Shown: one piece after another, positions 15,251 to 21,186 of the stretch
Position numbering within the stretch: the first letter of the stretch is position 1
How the letters are laid out: each line of letters opens with the position of its first letter
DNA from: JAQVWU01 sp964628455
Lineage (GTDB): Bacteria > Bacillota > Clostridia > Oscillospirales > CAG-272
Direction: 5' to 3'
Length of the DNA: 21,186 nucleotides
Assembly: GCA_964628455.1 (NCBI GenBank)
Contig: CAZVPD010000054.1
Location: 1-21,186 of the forward strand
Made by a program: the position numbers and the translations under genes
Notes under the pieces: generated by a model
What the model saw: only the letters and a program-made list of their open reading frames with translations
Told to the model about the DNA's origin: nothing
The model's database searches: none

Positions 15251-15253
15251 TAG
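15241..15253. promoter_or_regulatory. Palindrome over the -35 box of the terminase-like pair
   Basis: CTATTG-t-CAATAG, perfect 6-bp arms around one base, covers the entire -35 hexamer. A repressor bound here would block RNA polymerase, which would explain how so strong a promoter could be held silent. No regulator gene can be assigned. Confidence 0.45.
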
Positions 15254-15293
15254 TATAATAAAATTATTTATGATTTTTCGTATTTTTTACGGC

Positions 15294-15324
15294 ATAAAAA
15301 AAGCCTGTGTTTTTAAACGGGCAT
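15294..15324 (-). terminator. Terminator of the DtxR-family gene
   Basis: On the minus strand GCCCGT (15322-15317) pairs with ACAGGC (15308-15303, one internal mismatch), followed by seven T (15302-15296). It starts six bases after the stop codon. T-rich sequence on the plus side may allow weak termination the other way. Confidence 0.65.
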
Positions 15325-15327
15325 TTT

Positions 15328-15693
15328 TTATTGGTTTTGAAAATATCTCTTCATGCATTCGAAACTCTCTTCGCTGATGACATGCTCTATTTTACAGGCG
15401 TCTCTGAAAGCGGTTTTTTCGTCTGCGCCGATGCTTATCAGTATTTTCGCGATGACGGTGTGCCGTTCATACATGGTTTCGGCGATCGTGCGGCCTTTTT
15501 CGGTCAGAGTGATATATCCGTCGGCGTCGGTGAGGATGTATCCGTTTTCACGGAACTTCTTCATGGCTACGCTGACCGTCGGTTTCGAATAGCCGAGTTC
15601 GTTGCAGATGTCGATGGCGCGTATGTTCGCCTGCCGGTTTTGCAGGATCAGGATGGTTTCGAGGTAGTTCTGAGCGGCTTCGTGTATCTCCAT
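15328..15693 (-). CDS. DtxR/MntR-family metal-dependent repressor
   Basis: A 121-residue metal-responsive transcription factor with a winged helix-turn-helix (about 5-65; recognition region GYSKPTVSVAMKKFRENGYI) and a dimerisation/metal-binding domain (65-121). It lacks the C-terminal SH3-like domain, as short MntR-type members do. By alignment with DtxR/MntR the metal ligands are E12, H78, C100, E103 and H104. C100 matches the DtxR cysteine rather than the MntR glutamate, favouring iron, while N9 replaces Met/Asp at the first ligand position. The ATG at 15693 has AGGA eight bases upstream; a longer frame to 15774 is unlikely. It is divergent from feoAB, which carries a DtxR-type box, so its target is very probably feoAB. 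Confidence 0.9.
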   Translation of the reverse strand: MEIHEAAQNYLETILILQNRQANIRAIDICNELGYSKPTVSVAMKKFRENGYILTDADGYITLTEKGRTIAETMYERHTVIAKILISIGADEKTAFRDACKIEHVISEESFECMKRYFQNQ

Positions 15694-15745
15694 CGGTGGG
15701 ATCCTGCCTTTCGCGGACGTTTTCCGATTTGTTTTCTTATGGATC

Positions 15746-15774
15746 AGTATATCATATAAATCTTCACTTGGCAA
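15746..15774 (-). promoter_or_regulatory. Promoter of the DtxR-family gene
   Basis: On the minus strand: -35 TTGCCA (15774-15769), 17-bp spacer, -10 TATACT (15751-15746) with an extended TGA just upstream. No DtxR-type box overlaps it; the box at 15852-15870 is about 80 bp away, so the repressor gene may not be autoregulated. Confidence 0.6.
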
Positions 15775-15839
15775 CGGAGGACTGAAAATTAATAAGGATT
15801 GTCGGATTTTTTAATTTTCTGCCTCTGTGCGGATATCTG

Positions 15840-15868
15840 TTGACAAATCGGTTAGGATGTGCTAACCT
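15840..15868 (+). promoter_or_regulatory. Promoter of feoAB
   Basis: Consensus -35 TTGACA (15840-15845), 17-bp spacer, weak -10 TAACCT (15863-15868). The spacer and -10 are occupied by the DtxR-type box, so repressor binding would exclude polymerase directly. Confidence 0.6.
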
Positions 15869-15870
15869 AT
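15852..15870. promoter_or_regulatory. DtxR/IdeR-type iron box
   Basis: TTAGGATGTGCTAACCTAT matches the classical DtxR consensus TTAGGTTAGCCTAACCTAA at 14 of 19 positions, with both outer half-sites kept (GGTTAG...CTAACC inverted repeat at 15850-15867). Its location over the feoAB -10 and beside a DtxR-family gene makes iron-dependent repression the obvious reading. Confidence 0.8.
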
Positions 15871-15914
15871 ATACACGATAACAAATAACTTTTTTGAACG
15901 GACGGTGCGGGCAT

Positions 15915-16187
15915 ATGAGAATGAGGCGGCGCCATGGAAATTCCGGTTCGGAGTTCACGCTTGACAAGCTTTCTCCGGGCAGGGAGGCTGTCATCACGCA
16001 AGTCGGAGGGGAGGGCTCGCTGCGCCTCCGTCTCCTGGATATGGGGATCATTCCGAAAACGAAAGTGACCGTCCGAAAAGTGGCCCCGATGGGCGATCCC
16101 ATCGAAATACACATCCGCGATTATGAACTGACCCTGCGTCTGGAGGATGCGGTCAAGATCAGCGTTGCGCTGAATGAGGGCGGCTGA
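15915..16187 (+). CDS. feoA: FeoA, ferrous iron transport accessory protein
   Basis: A 90-residue SH3-like cytoplasmic protein required with FeoB for Fe(II) uptake. Typical sequence: FTLDKLSPGREAVITQVGG, LRLRLLDMGIIPKTKVTVRKVAPMGDPIEIHIRDYELTLRLEDAVKISV. A basic N-terminal extension (MRMRRRHG) precedes the usual start of the fold. The start is uncertain: ATG 15915 or 15921 with only a weak GGACGG upstream, or TTG 15894. Two bases separate its stop from the feoB ATG, so the two are translationally linked and share the DtxR-controlled promoter. Confidence 0.9.
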   Translation: MRMRRRHGNSGSEFTLDKLSPGREAVITQVGGEGSLRLRLLDMGIIPKTKVTVRKVAPMGDPIEIHIRDYELTLRLEDAVKISVALNEGG

Positions 16188-16189
16188 AT

Positions 16190-18370
16190 ATGATTTTGGC
16201 GCTTGTCGGAAATCAGAACTGCGGGAAGACGACTCTGTTCAATCAGCTGACGGGGTCGAACCAGCATGTAGGCAATTTTCCGGGGATCACGGTCGAGCAG
16301 AAGATCGGCGTGATCAGGAACCGGAAGAACTGTTCGGTCGTCGACCTCCCCGGCATTTATTCGCTCCGCACGTATTCGGCCGAGGAAATGCTGACGCGCG
16401 ATTTCATCCTGAACGAAAAGCCCGACGGCATCATCAACATCGTCGACGCCACCAACATCGAAAGAAACCTGTACCTGACCCTTCAGCTGATCGAACTGAA
16501 TATTCCGATGGTGCTCGCGCTGAATATGATGGACGAGGTCCGCAGCAACAGGGGAAGCATCGATGTCCGGATGATGTCCGAAAAACTCGGCATCCCCGTC
16601 GTCCCGGTCAGCGCTTCCAAAAACGAGGGGATCGTCGAGCTGACCGATCATATCGTTCAGGTCGTCAAAAACAGGACCCGCCCCTCGGTCGGTGATTTCT
16701 GCCTTCAGGGGCCCGTCCACAGGTGTATCCACAGCGTCATGCACATCATCGAGGACCATGCGGAAGACGCGGACATCTTTAAAAGATTTGCCGCCGTGAA
16801 GCTGATCGAAGCCGACGCGGATATCGCGCGCAGGCTGAACGTCGATCCGAACGAGCTCGAAATGATCGAACACAGCGTTCTGGAAATGGAAACGGAACAC
16901 GGTATGGACCGCAACGCCGCGATCGCCGACATGCGCTACGATTTCATCGAAAATCTCTGCGCCGCGGCCGTCACCAAAAGCAGGGAAAGCAACGAACTCA
17001 GGCGCAGCGTGAAAATAGACAGTGTTCTGACCCACAGGTATCTGGCGATCCCCCTCTTTCTGGTCATCATGGCCGCCATCTTCTGGCTCACTTTCAGCGT
17101 TTTAGGAGCTTTTTTTTCGGATCTGCTGACCGCCGGCATCGCCCTGCTTGCGGGCGCGGCCGACGCCGGGCTTTTGGCGTACGGGATCAATCCCGTGGTG
17201 CGGAGCCTTGTGATCGACGGAGTGTTCGGCGGCGTCGGGAGCGTTCTCGGCTTTCTTCCGGTCATCGTCGTCCTGTTTTTCTTCCTCTCCGTCCTGGAGG
17301 ATACGGGCTATATGGCGCGCGTCGCTTTTATCATGGACAAACTGCTCCGCAAGATCGGGCTTTCGGGCCGCAGTTTCGTGCCGATGCTGATCGGCTTCGG
17401 CTGCTCCGTGCCGGCGATCATGGCCACGCGGACCCTTTCCTCCGATCGGGACCGTAAAATGACGATCCTGCTGACCCCTTATATGAGCTGTTCGGCAAAG
17501 ATCCCGATCTACGCTCTTTTTGTCGCCGCGTTTTTCTCATCCTGGCGCGCCGCCGTGATGACCGGTCTGTATCTGACCGGTGCCCTGATCGGGATCCTTG
17601 TGGCTCTTATCTATAAAAAGACGCTTTTCAAAGGGAATCCCGTTCCCTTTGTCATGGAACTTCCCAATTACCGTCTGCCGTCGCCGAAAACGGTTCTCTT
17701 GCTGATGTGGGACAAGGCGAAGGACTTTTTCGTCCGGGCCTTTACCGTGATCTTTGTTGCGACGATGGTCATCTGGTTCCTTGTGACCTTTGACGCAAAG
17801 CTCAATGTCGTTGCGGACGATTCCCTCAGCCTTCTTGCGGTCCTGGGAAGGTTTATCGCCCCCGTCTTTACCCCTCTCGGTTTCGGGGACTGGCGGATCG
17901 CGGCGTCTCTGGTGACGGGGCTGACGGCCAAGGAAGCGGTCATCGGCACGCTCGGTGTTTTGACGGGTTCTTCCGCCGGAGGTATAGCGCAGGCGCTTGC
18001 CGCGCTGTTCACCCCCGTTTCCGCCGTATCGTTCCTGATCTTTACGCTTTTATATACCCCCTGCTTTGCGGCTGTCGCCGCCATGAACCGTGAACTCGGT
18101 TCAAAGCTGAAAACCCTCGGCGTTGTGACGGCGCAGTGCGGCGTTGCGTGGATTTCCGCTTTTACGGTCTACCGGCTGCTCCTGCTGTTCACCGGCCGGC
18201 CGGGCATGGGTCCGGCCGATTACCTGATCCTGACGGCGGTTGCCGTCTGGCTGGCGCTGTCTCTCGTGTTTGTTTTCCGGCGCCGGAAAAAAGGCGGCTG
18301 CGCCGGCTGCAGCGGAGACTGCGCCGGCTGTGCAGCCGCAGGGACAAAACAGGAGAAAAAACCGGTCTGA
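16190..18370 (+). CDS. feoB: FeoB, ferrous iron transporter with GTPase domain
   Basis: A 726-residue inner-membrane Fe(II) transporter. The N-terminal G domain shows G1 GNQNCGKT (7-14), G2 T34, G3 DLPG (52-55), G4 NMMD (112-115) and G5 SAS (141-143), followed by the helical GDI-like region to about 270. The membrane part has two Gate repeats, including the conserved GCSVPAI cysteine motif and CFAAVAAM near the C-terminal gate. The C-terminus ends in a cysteine cluster C704-x2-C707-x3-C711-x2-C714 and a basic tail, seen in FeoB proteins of bacteria without FeoC. The length is normal. A hairpin terminator overlaps the stop codon. Expression is expected to rise under iron limitation. Confidence 0.97.
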   Translation: MILALVGNQNCGKTTLFNQLTGSNQHVGNFPGITVEQKIGVIRNRKNCSVVDLPGIYSLRTYSAEEMLTRDFILNEKPDGIINIVDATNIERNLYLTLQLIELNIPMVLALNMMDEVRSNRGSIDVRMMSEKLGIPVVPVSASKNEGIVELTDHIVQVVKNRTRPSVGDFCLQGPVHRCIHSVMHIIEDHAEDADIFKRFAAVKLIEADADIARRLNVDPNELEMIEHSVLEMETEHGMDRNAAIADMRYDFIENLCAAAVTKSRESNELRRSVKIDSVLTHRYLAIPLFLVIMAAIFWLTFSVLGAFFSDLLTAGIALLAGAADAGLLAYGINPVVRSLVIDGVFGGVGSVLGFLPVIVVLFFFLSVLEDTGYMARVAFIMDKLLRKIGLSGRSFVPMLIGFGCSVPAIMATRTLSSDRDRKMTILLTPYMSCSAKIPIYALFVAAFFSSWRAAVMTGLYLTGALIGILVALIYKKTLFKGNPVPFVMELPNYRLPSPKTVLLLMWDKAKDFFVRAFTVIFVATMVIWFLVTFDAKLNVVADDSLSLLAVLGRFIAPVFTPLGFGDWRIAASLVTGLTAKEAVIGTLGVLTGSSAGGIAQALAALFTPVSAVSFLIFTLLYTPCFAAVAAMNRELGSKLKTLGVVTAQCGVAWISAFTVYRLLLLFTGRPGMGPADYLILTAVAVWLALSLVFVFRRRKKGGCAGCSGDCAGCAAAGTKQEKKPV

Positions 18371-18377
18371 CCGGTTA
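18355..18377 (-). terminator. Shared terminator between feoB and the solute-binding-protein gene
   Basis: AACCGG (18360-18365) and CCGGTT (18371-18376) form a perfect 6-bp stem around TCTGA. On the minus strand it is followed by six T and lies directly at the stop of the lipoprotein gene. On the plus strand it includes the feoB stop codon and is followed only by ATTCGTTTTC, so it is stronger for the minus-strand gene. Confidence 0.7.
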
Positions 18378-19823
18378 TTCGTTTTCGGCAAAAGCGTCGA
18401 TGACCTGCTGCAGAGCATTCTGCAGCTTTTTTTCGTTTTTTGCGTAGTATGAAACGAAATCGGTGCTCTTGTTCTGGATGACGACGTTTGTGATCATTCC
18501 GTATCCGAGACCCGACGAGTCGAAGTTGAATCCGAAATCCCATACTTTGTTTTCCTGCATCATCTGCAGGATCTTATAGGAGTTTTCGTCGCGGACCGCT
18601 TTGTTTTCGAGGACAATGTCGAAGAAGGCCGGGCGCAGCAGTTTATAGCTTTTATAGGCCATGGCTTCCGCGATCACCGAGGTCCGTTCCGGATCCGAGA
18701 TGTTGGACGGGACGCCGATCAGGCCCGCGCCGCAGAATACCCTGTAATTTTCCTGGTTCTCGTCGTATTTCGGAAGCGGCAGTATTCCGAAGTCGAATTC
18801 GATCTCGCGCAGATACGGATACATCGAACCGATATCGAGGCATGTTAAAAAAGACCTTCCTTCGAGAAGCATCTGACGATAGGTGCTTGTCGCGTATCGT
18901 ACGCTGTCGTAGGAGTCCAAAAATACATCTCCCGAATAGATCAGATCGTAAAACTTCCGGACGAGATTCACCGTCCGCTCCGTGTTCAGGGCGAGGGTCG
19001 GGTAGCCGTTTTCATCCTGTTCGGTGATGGTGATGCCCGCGCAGTACAGATAGGCGCCGCCGCCTCCGATATGGTCGAGATAGCCGTATTTGTCGGCTTT
19101 TGTGAATTGTCCGTCCCCGTCCAGATCCTCGGTCACATTTTTAATGCTTGCCGAAAGCGCGTCCATGGTCCATTTGCCGTCGAACGCGAGCGCGTAAAAG
19201 TCTTTCTCCTCGGTTCCGGAGAAGGTTTTGTTGAACAGGATGGCGTTCATCCCCTGCCATGTGAGGACGATGTCGCCCGAGGCGTAATAGAGACGGCCGC
19301 CCAGACTCAGCGCCGAGGACATCGTGTTGTTCCACCACGGCATCGTCATATCGACATAGGACAGCTGATTCCAGTCGTAGAGCAGCCTGTCCGTGACCAT
19401 GGAAGCCACGCCCATCGTCGCGTGGGGAAAGATGAATTCGCATACGTCGTCTCCGGCCGTCACGCCTGTTTTAAAGATTTTTACCGGATCCGGATATTCC
19501 GTCGCCTCGAAACTCACGTCGAGTAGTTCCGAGACCGCAAGATTTCTTTTATAGCCCGCGTCGTTGAGAGCGTCGCCGTCGCTTTCCATATCCAGCTTGA
19601 AATGGTCGTTGTAAGCTTCAAGTGTGATCATCCGGACGGTATAGCCGTCGTATGTCGCATCCGGCAATTCCGGAGCAGGTTCTGCCGCCGTCGTTTCTTC
19701 GGTGTTCTGCAGGGTGCTTTCGGCGCCGTCCTTCGCCTCGCCCCCGCTTTCCGAACAGGAAACGCACAAAACGGCTGCGATCAGCAGCGACAGGCCGGTG
19801 AGCGCTGATTTTTTCAGTGACAT
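18375..19823 (-). CDS. ABC-transporter extracellular solute-binding lipoprotein
   Basis: A 482-residue lipoprotein of the family-1-type (carbohydrate) solute-binding proteins, which capture a sugar or oligosaccharide outside the cell. Residues 1-22 form a lipoprotein signal; C23 in CVSCSES is the likely lipidated residue, though Cys at -3 is atypical. An acidic, Thr/Ala-rich linker follows, then the binding fold starting YDGYTVRMITLEAY, with features such as WNQLSYVDMTMPWWNNTM, LDGDGQFTKADKYGY and FDFGILPLPKYDENQENY. ATG 19823 is chosen (AGAAGGAG eight bases upstream, start of the signal peptide) over the longer frame to 20039. No permease or ATPase gene is adjacent, so it is an orphan binding protein. 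Its promoter carries a 10-bp inverted repeat. Confidence 0.88.
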   Translation of the reverse strand: MSLKKSALTGLSLLIAAVLCVSCSESGGEAKDGAESTLQNTEETTAAEPAPELPDATYDGYTVRMITLEAYNDHFKLDMESDGDALNDAGYKRNLAVSELLDVSFEATEYPDPVKIFKTGVTAGDDVCEFIFPHATMGVASMVTDRLLYDWNQLSYVDMTMPWWNNTMSSALSLGGRLYYASGDIVLTWQGMNAILFNKTFSGTEEKDFYALAFDGKWTMDALSASIKNVTEDLDGDGQFTKADKYGYLDHIGGGGAYLYCAGITITEQDENGYPTLALNTERTVNLVRKFYDLIYSGDVFLDSYDSVRYATSTYRQMLLEGRSFLTCLDIGSMYPYLREIEFDFGILPLPKYDENQENYRVFCGAGLIGVPSNISDPERTSVIAEAMAYKSYKLLRPAFFDIVLENKAVRDENSYKILQMMQENKVWDFGFNFDSSGLGYGMITNVVIQNKSTDFVSYYAKNEKKLQNALQQVIDAFAENE

Positions 19824-19866
19824 GTCCTTTTCTCCTTCTGATAAAATTATTATTCGGGCTATACCC

Positions 19867-19895
19867 ATTATAAACCGTAATTTATAAAATGTAAA
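19867..19895 (-). promoter_or_regulatory. Sigma-A promoter of the solute-binding-protein gene
   Basis: On the minus strand: -35 TTTACA (19895-19890), 17-bp spacer, consensus -10 TATAAT (19872-19867). The expected leader is about 37 bases. Confidence 0.75.
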
Positions 19896-19908
19896 TGTTA
19901 AATTACGG
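19875..19908. promoter_or_regulatory. Inverted repeat bracketing the -35 box (candidate operator)
   Basis: CCGTAATTTA (19875-19884) and TAAATTACGG (19899-19908) are perfect inverted copies 14 bp apart. One arm lies between -10 and -35 and the other just upstream of -35. This is a likely binding site for a dimeric regulator controlling the binding protein, perhaps in response to its sugar. Confidence 0.5.
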
Positions 19909-20112
19909 GAATATATTCGATTAAACACATCCGGTCCATCCTGCCCGGAGAGAATATAGGCTCCGTTTGTTTGGCATGTCGGCAGCATCCCGAATCGGAT
20001 AAAACCATGATAATGGATCTTTCTCCCTTCGCTCCGCATCGGCTTGAAAATTTGAAATCAGTTGTAAATGTAAGCATTCCTTCGAAAATCACGGAAAAAG
20101 TTGATGTTGTAA

Positions 20113-20247
20113 ATTCCCCTCTTCGGAGGGGTGGTGCTTTAGCGCCGGGGTGGTCAAGCCCCGGGATGGTTTTACAGGAACCGGAAAAGCTGATAAGTTT
20201 CCTCCATAACCACCCCGCCCTCCGGGCACCCCTCCGAAGAGGGGAAT
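20113..20247. mobile_element. 135-bp MITE-like element with perfect 21-bp terminal inverted repeats
   Basis: The left end ATTCCCCTCTTCGGAGGGGTG (20113-20133, first 18 bases themselves hairpin-prone) is the exact reverse complement of 20227-20247. Inside the ends a second pair, GCCGGGGTGGT and ACCACCCCGCC, is nearly complementary, and CCGGGG/CCCCGG forms an internal hairpin. It encodes no protein, so it would need a transposase in trans. GTAAAT and ATTTAC flank the ends in inverted orientation rather than as a clear direct target duplication. It lies between the solute-binding-protein promoter and the remnant gene. Confidence 0.8.
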
Positions 20248-20298
20248 AGATTTACGAAATAACATTTTTCAAAGAAAGCTGCATCCTGATAACAGAAT

Positions 20299-20337
20299 CA
20301 GCCGCCTGTCAATCCCGGGAAAATCGACAGACGGCTG
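20299..20337. other. 12-bp stem hairpin at the end of the remnant gene
   Basis: CAGCCGCCTGTC (20299-20310) pairs with GACAGACGGCTG (20326-20337), with one mismatch and a 15-base loop. No T run follows on either strand. It contains the stop of the remnant reading frame and may terminate or protect the eutH transcript. Confidence 0.4.
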
Positions 20338-20547
20338 TTGATATTCGTCTTCGGCGCGCCAAAAGGGTAAATTCCGCTCCGTCATATACCGCTTCCGGCA
20401 AAGAATCTCCTTCGGTCTCCGTTACTTCCGGTGAAGCGGTTGTTTGAGCGATATCCGCAGATTTTACTTCATCCGTGCAGGAGGAAAACAAGGGTTAAGC
20501 AAAAGGGATGAGCGGCAGTGTGCATACGATTTTTGGTTCATCTTCAT
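20309..20547 (-). pseudogene. Frameshifted, truncated N-terminus of a solute-binding lipoprotein
   Basis: An ATG at 20547 (overlapping the eutH stop as ATGA) opens MKMNQKSYAHCRSS, a lipoprotein-like start, but this frame stops after 28 codons. About 56 bases downstream a different frame carries FSSCTDEV, the lipobox and mature start, an acidic Thr/Glu linker, and LPEAVYDGAEFTLLA, the usual first strand of sugar-binding proteins like the gene at 18375-19823. One missing base near 20490-20500 would join the two. After TLLA the similarity ends (RRRRISTAVC) and the frame stops, so more than 90 percent of the gene is gone. Confidence 0.7.
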
Positions 20548-21186
20548 GATTCGGTTGTTTCTCCGTTTTTCGTATTGGTTCTTTGAGCGGATTCATCCTT
20601 TGTCTGATACTTAACGGTTTTTGAAAACAGGTTTGCGGCAATAAGCGCCGTAAGACCCGATATCATCTTGCCTGTGACCATGGGAAGCGTGTAGGTGCTG
20701 TCAAAGGCGACAGTGAACGCCAGGTGGTCGGCAAGCACAAACGCCGCCGAAACGGCAAACGCCGCGTTCAGGATCCTGCCCTTTTGATCCATTTCGGAAA
20801 ATTTCGCAAAGGTGGTTGTGCTTGTGGCAAGCGTACCGATCATGCATAATGCAGAGGTTTCGTTCATGCCGAACCGTCCGCCGATGGCTTTCAGCGGCTT
20901 TTTCAGTAAGCGGGACAGGATATATAAAAGCGGAAGCGCGCCCGCCATGATGAAGACTGCATTTGAAACCACTTTCACACCGTCGCCGACGGGATTTGTT
21001 CCTTTTATAAGCGAAAAACCCGTAAGCGCTTCCAGTGTACCTGCCGCAAGCCCTGTGTATATGAGCGCCTGCAAAAGCTTGCCGATCACATGAAATACCT
21101 TTACGGTCCTGCAGGGAAATTTGCGGAGAAAAAAGGCGGTCGTCAGAGAAAACAGCGTGAGCGGAAGGATGTCGGTCAGCAGTGTC
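20544..21186 (-). CDS. eutH: EutH ethanolamine permease, C-terminal part (runs off the window)
   Basis: The frame is open to the window edge, giving about 213 residues; the GTG at 21089 is internal and not the true start. The sequence matches the C-terminal half of EutH, the membrane protein linked to ethanolamine uptake: NPVGDGVKVVSNAVFIMAGALPLLYIL, LKKPLKAIGGRFGMNETSALCMIGTLATS, FSEMDQKGRILNAAFAVSAAFVLADHLAFT and LPMVTGKMISGLTALIAA. About five transmembrane segments are visible. A hydrophilic tail (KDESAQRTNTKNGETTES) extends past the last helix. Full EutH is about 370-410 residues, so roughly half lies outside. Other ethanolamine genes may lie beyond the right edge. Confidence 0.85.
   Translation of the reverse strand, partial: TLLTDILPLTLFSLTTAFFLRKFPCRTVKVFHVIGKLLQALIYTGLAAGTLEALTGFSLIKGTNPVGDGVKVVSNAVFIMAGALPLLYILSRLLKKPLKAIGGRFGMNETSALCMIGTLATSTTTFAKFSEMDQKGRILNAAFAVSAAFVLADHLAFTVAFDSTYTLPMVTGKMISGLTALIAANLFSKTVKYQTKDESAQRTNTKNGETTES

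Noticed and set aside
16121..17035. Minus-strand open frame of 304 codons opposite feoA and feoB
   Set aside because: It covers the FeoB G domain, which is unmistakable on the plus strand. The antisense product is an Asp/Val/His-rich reflection.

Overview
The window reads as chromosomal DNA of a Gram-positive, low-oxygen Clostridia-type bacterium. This is inferred from the gene set (short DtxR-family regulator next to feoAB, SbcDC, an ABC-F protein, lipoprotein sugar-binding proteins, a QTSD-type wall-anchoring tail, EutH), AGGAGG-like ribosome binding sites, near-consensus sigma-A promoters and moderately high GC. No rRNA, tRNA or CRISPR array was seen. Stop codons follow the standard code, with TGA used as a normal stop by many genes.

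Layout. (1) 1-5828, all on the minus strand: an edge-truncated ORF start, a DUF3795 cysteine-rich protein, the sbcC and sbcD DNA-end-processing nuclease genes, a small multi-spanning membrane protein and an SGNH/GDSL hydrolase. (2) 5829-7792: a divergent promoter region with a shared palindrome, then an Uup-like ABC-F ATPase on the plus strand. (3) 7793-8868: a gene-poor accessory island made of four copies of a two-hairpin repeat, short tandem duplications and a DUF559 nuclease-like gene interrupted by TGA at the position of a conserved tryptophan. (4) 8869-10711: a GNAT acetyltransferase, stacked terminators, and a secreted, probably wall-anchored protein on the minus strand. (5) 10730-13915: a 1061-residue cytoplasmic protein with a glycoside-hydrolase-like TIM-barrel region. 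(6) 14127-15177: two tandem paralogues of phage terminase small subunit, with no other phage gene nearby and a perfect consensus promoter overlapped by a palindrome. (7) 15328-18370: an iron-uptake module, with a DtxR-family repressor divergent from feoA-feoB and a recognisable DtxR-type box in the feo promoter. (8) 18375-21186: an ABC-transporter solute-binding lipoprotein with its own promoter and inverted repeat, a 135-bp MITE-like element with perfect 21-bp terminal inverted repeats, a frameshifted and truncated solute-binding-protein remnant, and the 3' part of eutH running off the right edge.

How the parts work together. The DtxR-like protein very probably represses feoAB when iron is sufficient. 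SbcC and SbcD form one nuclease complex. The remaining genes are mostly independent units with their own promoters. The most unusual items are the well-promoted orphan terminase-small-subunit pair, the hairpin repeats whose stems covary and which flank a DUF559 gene, and the secreted amidotransferase-like protein divergent from the giant carbohydrate-enzyme-like protein. All functional statements come from reading motifs by eye; no database search was run.
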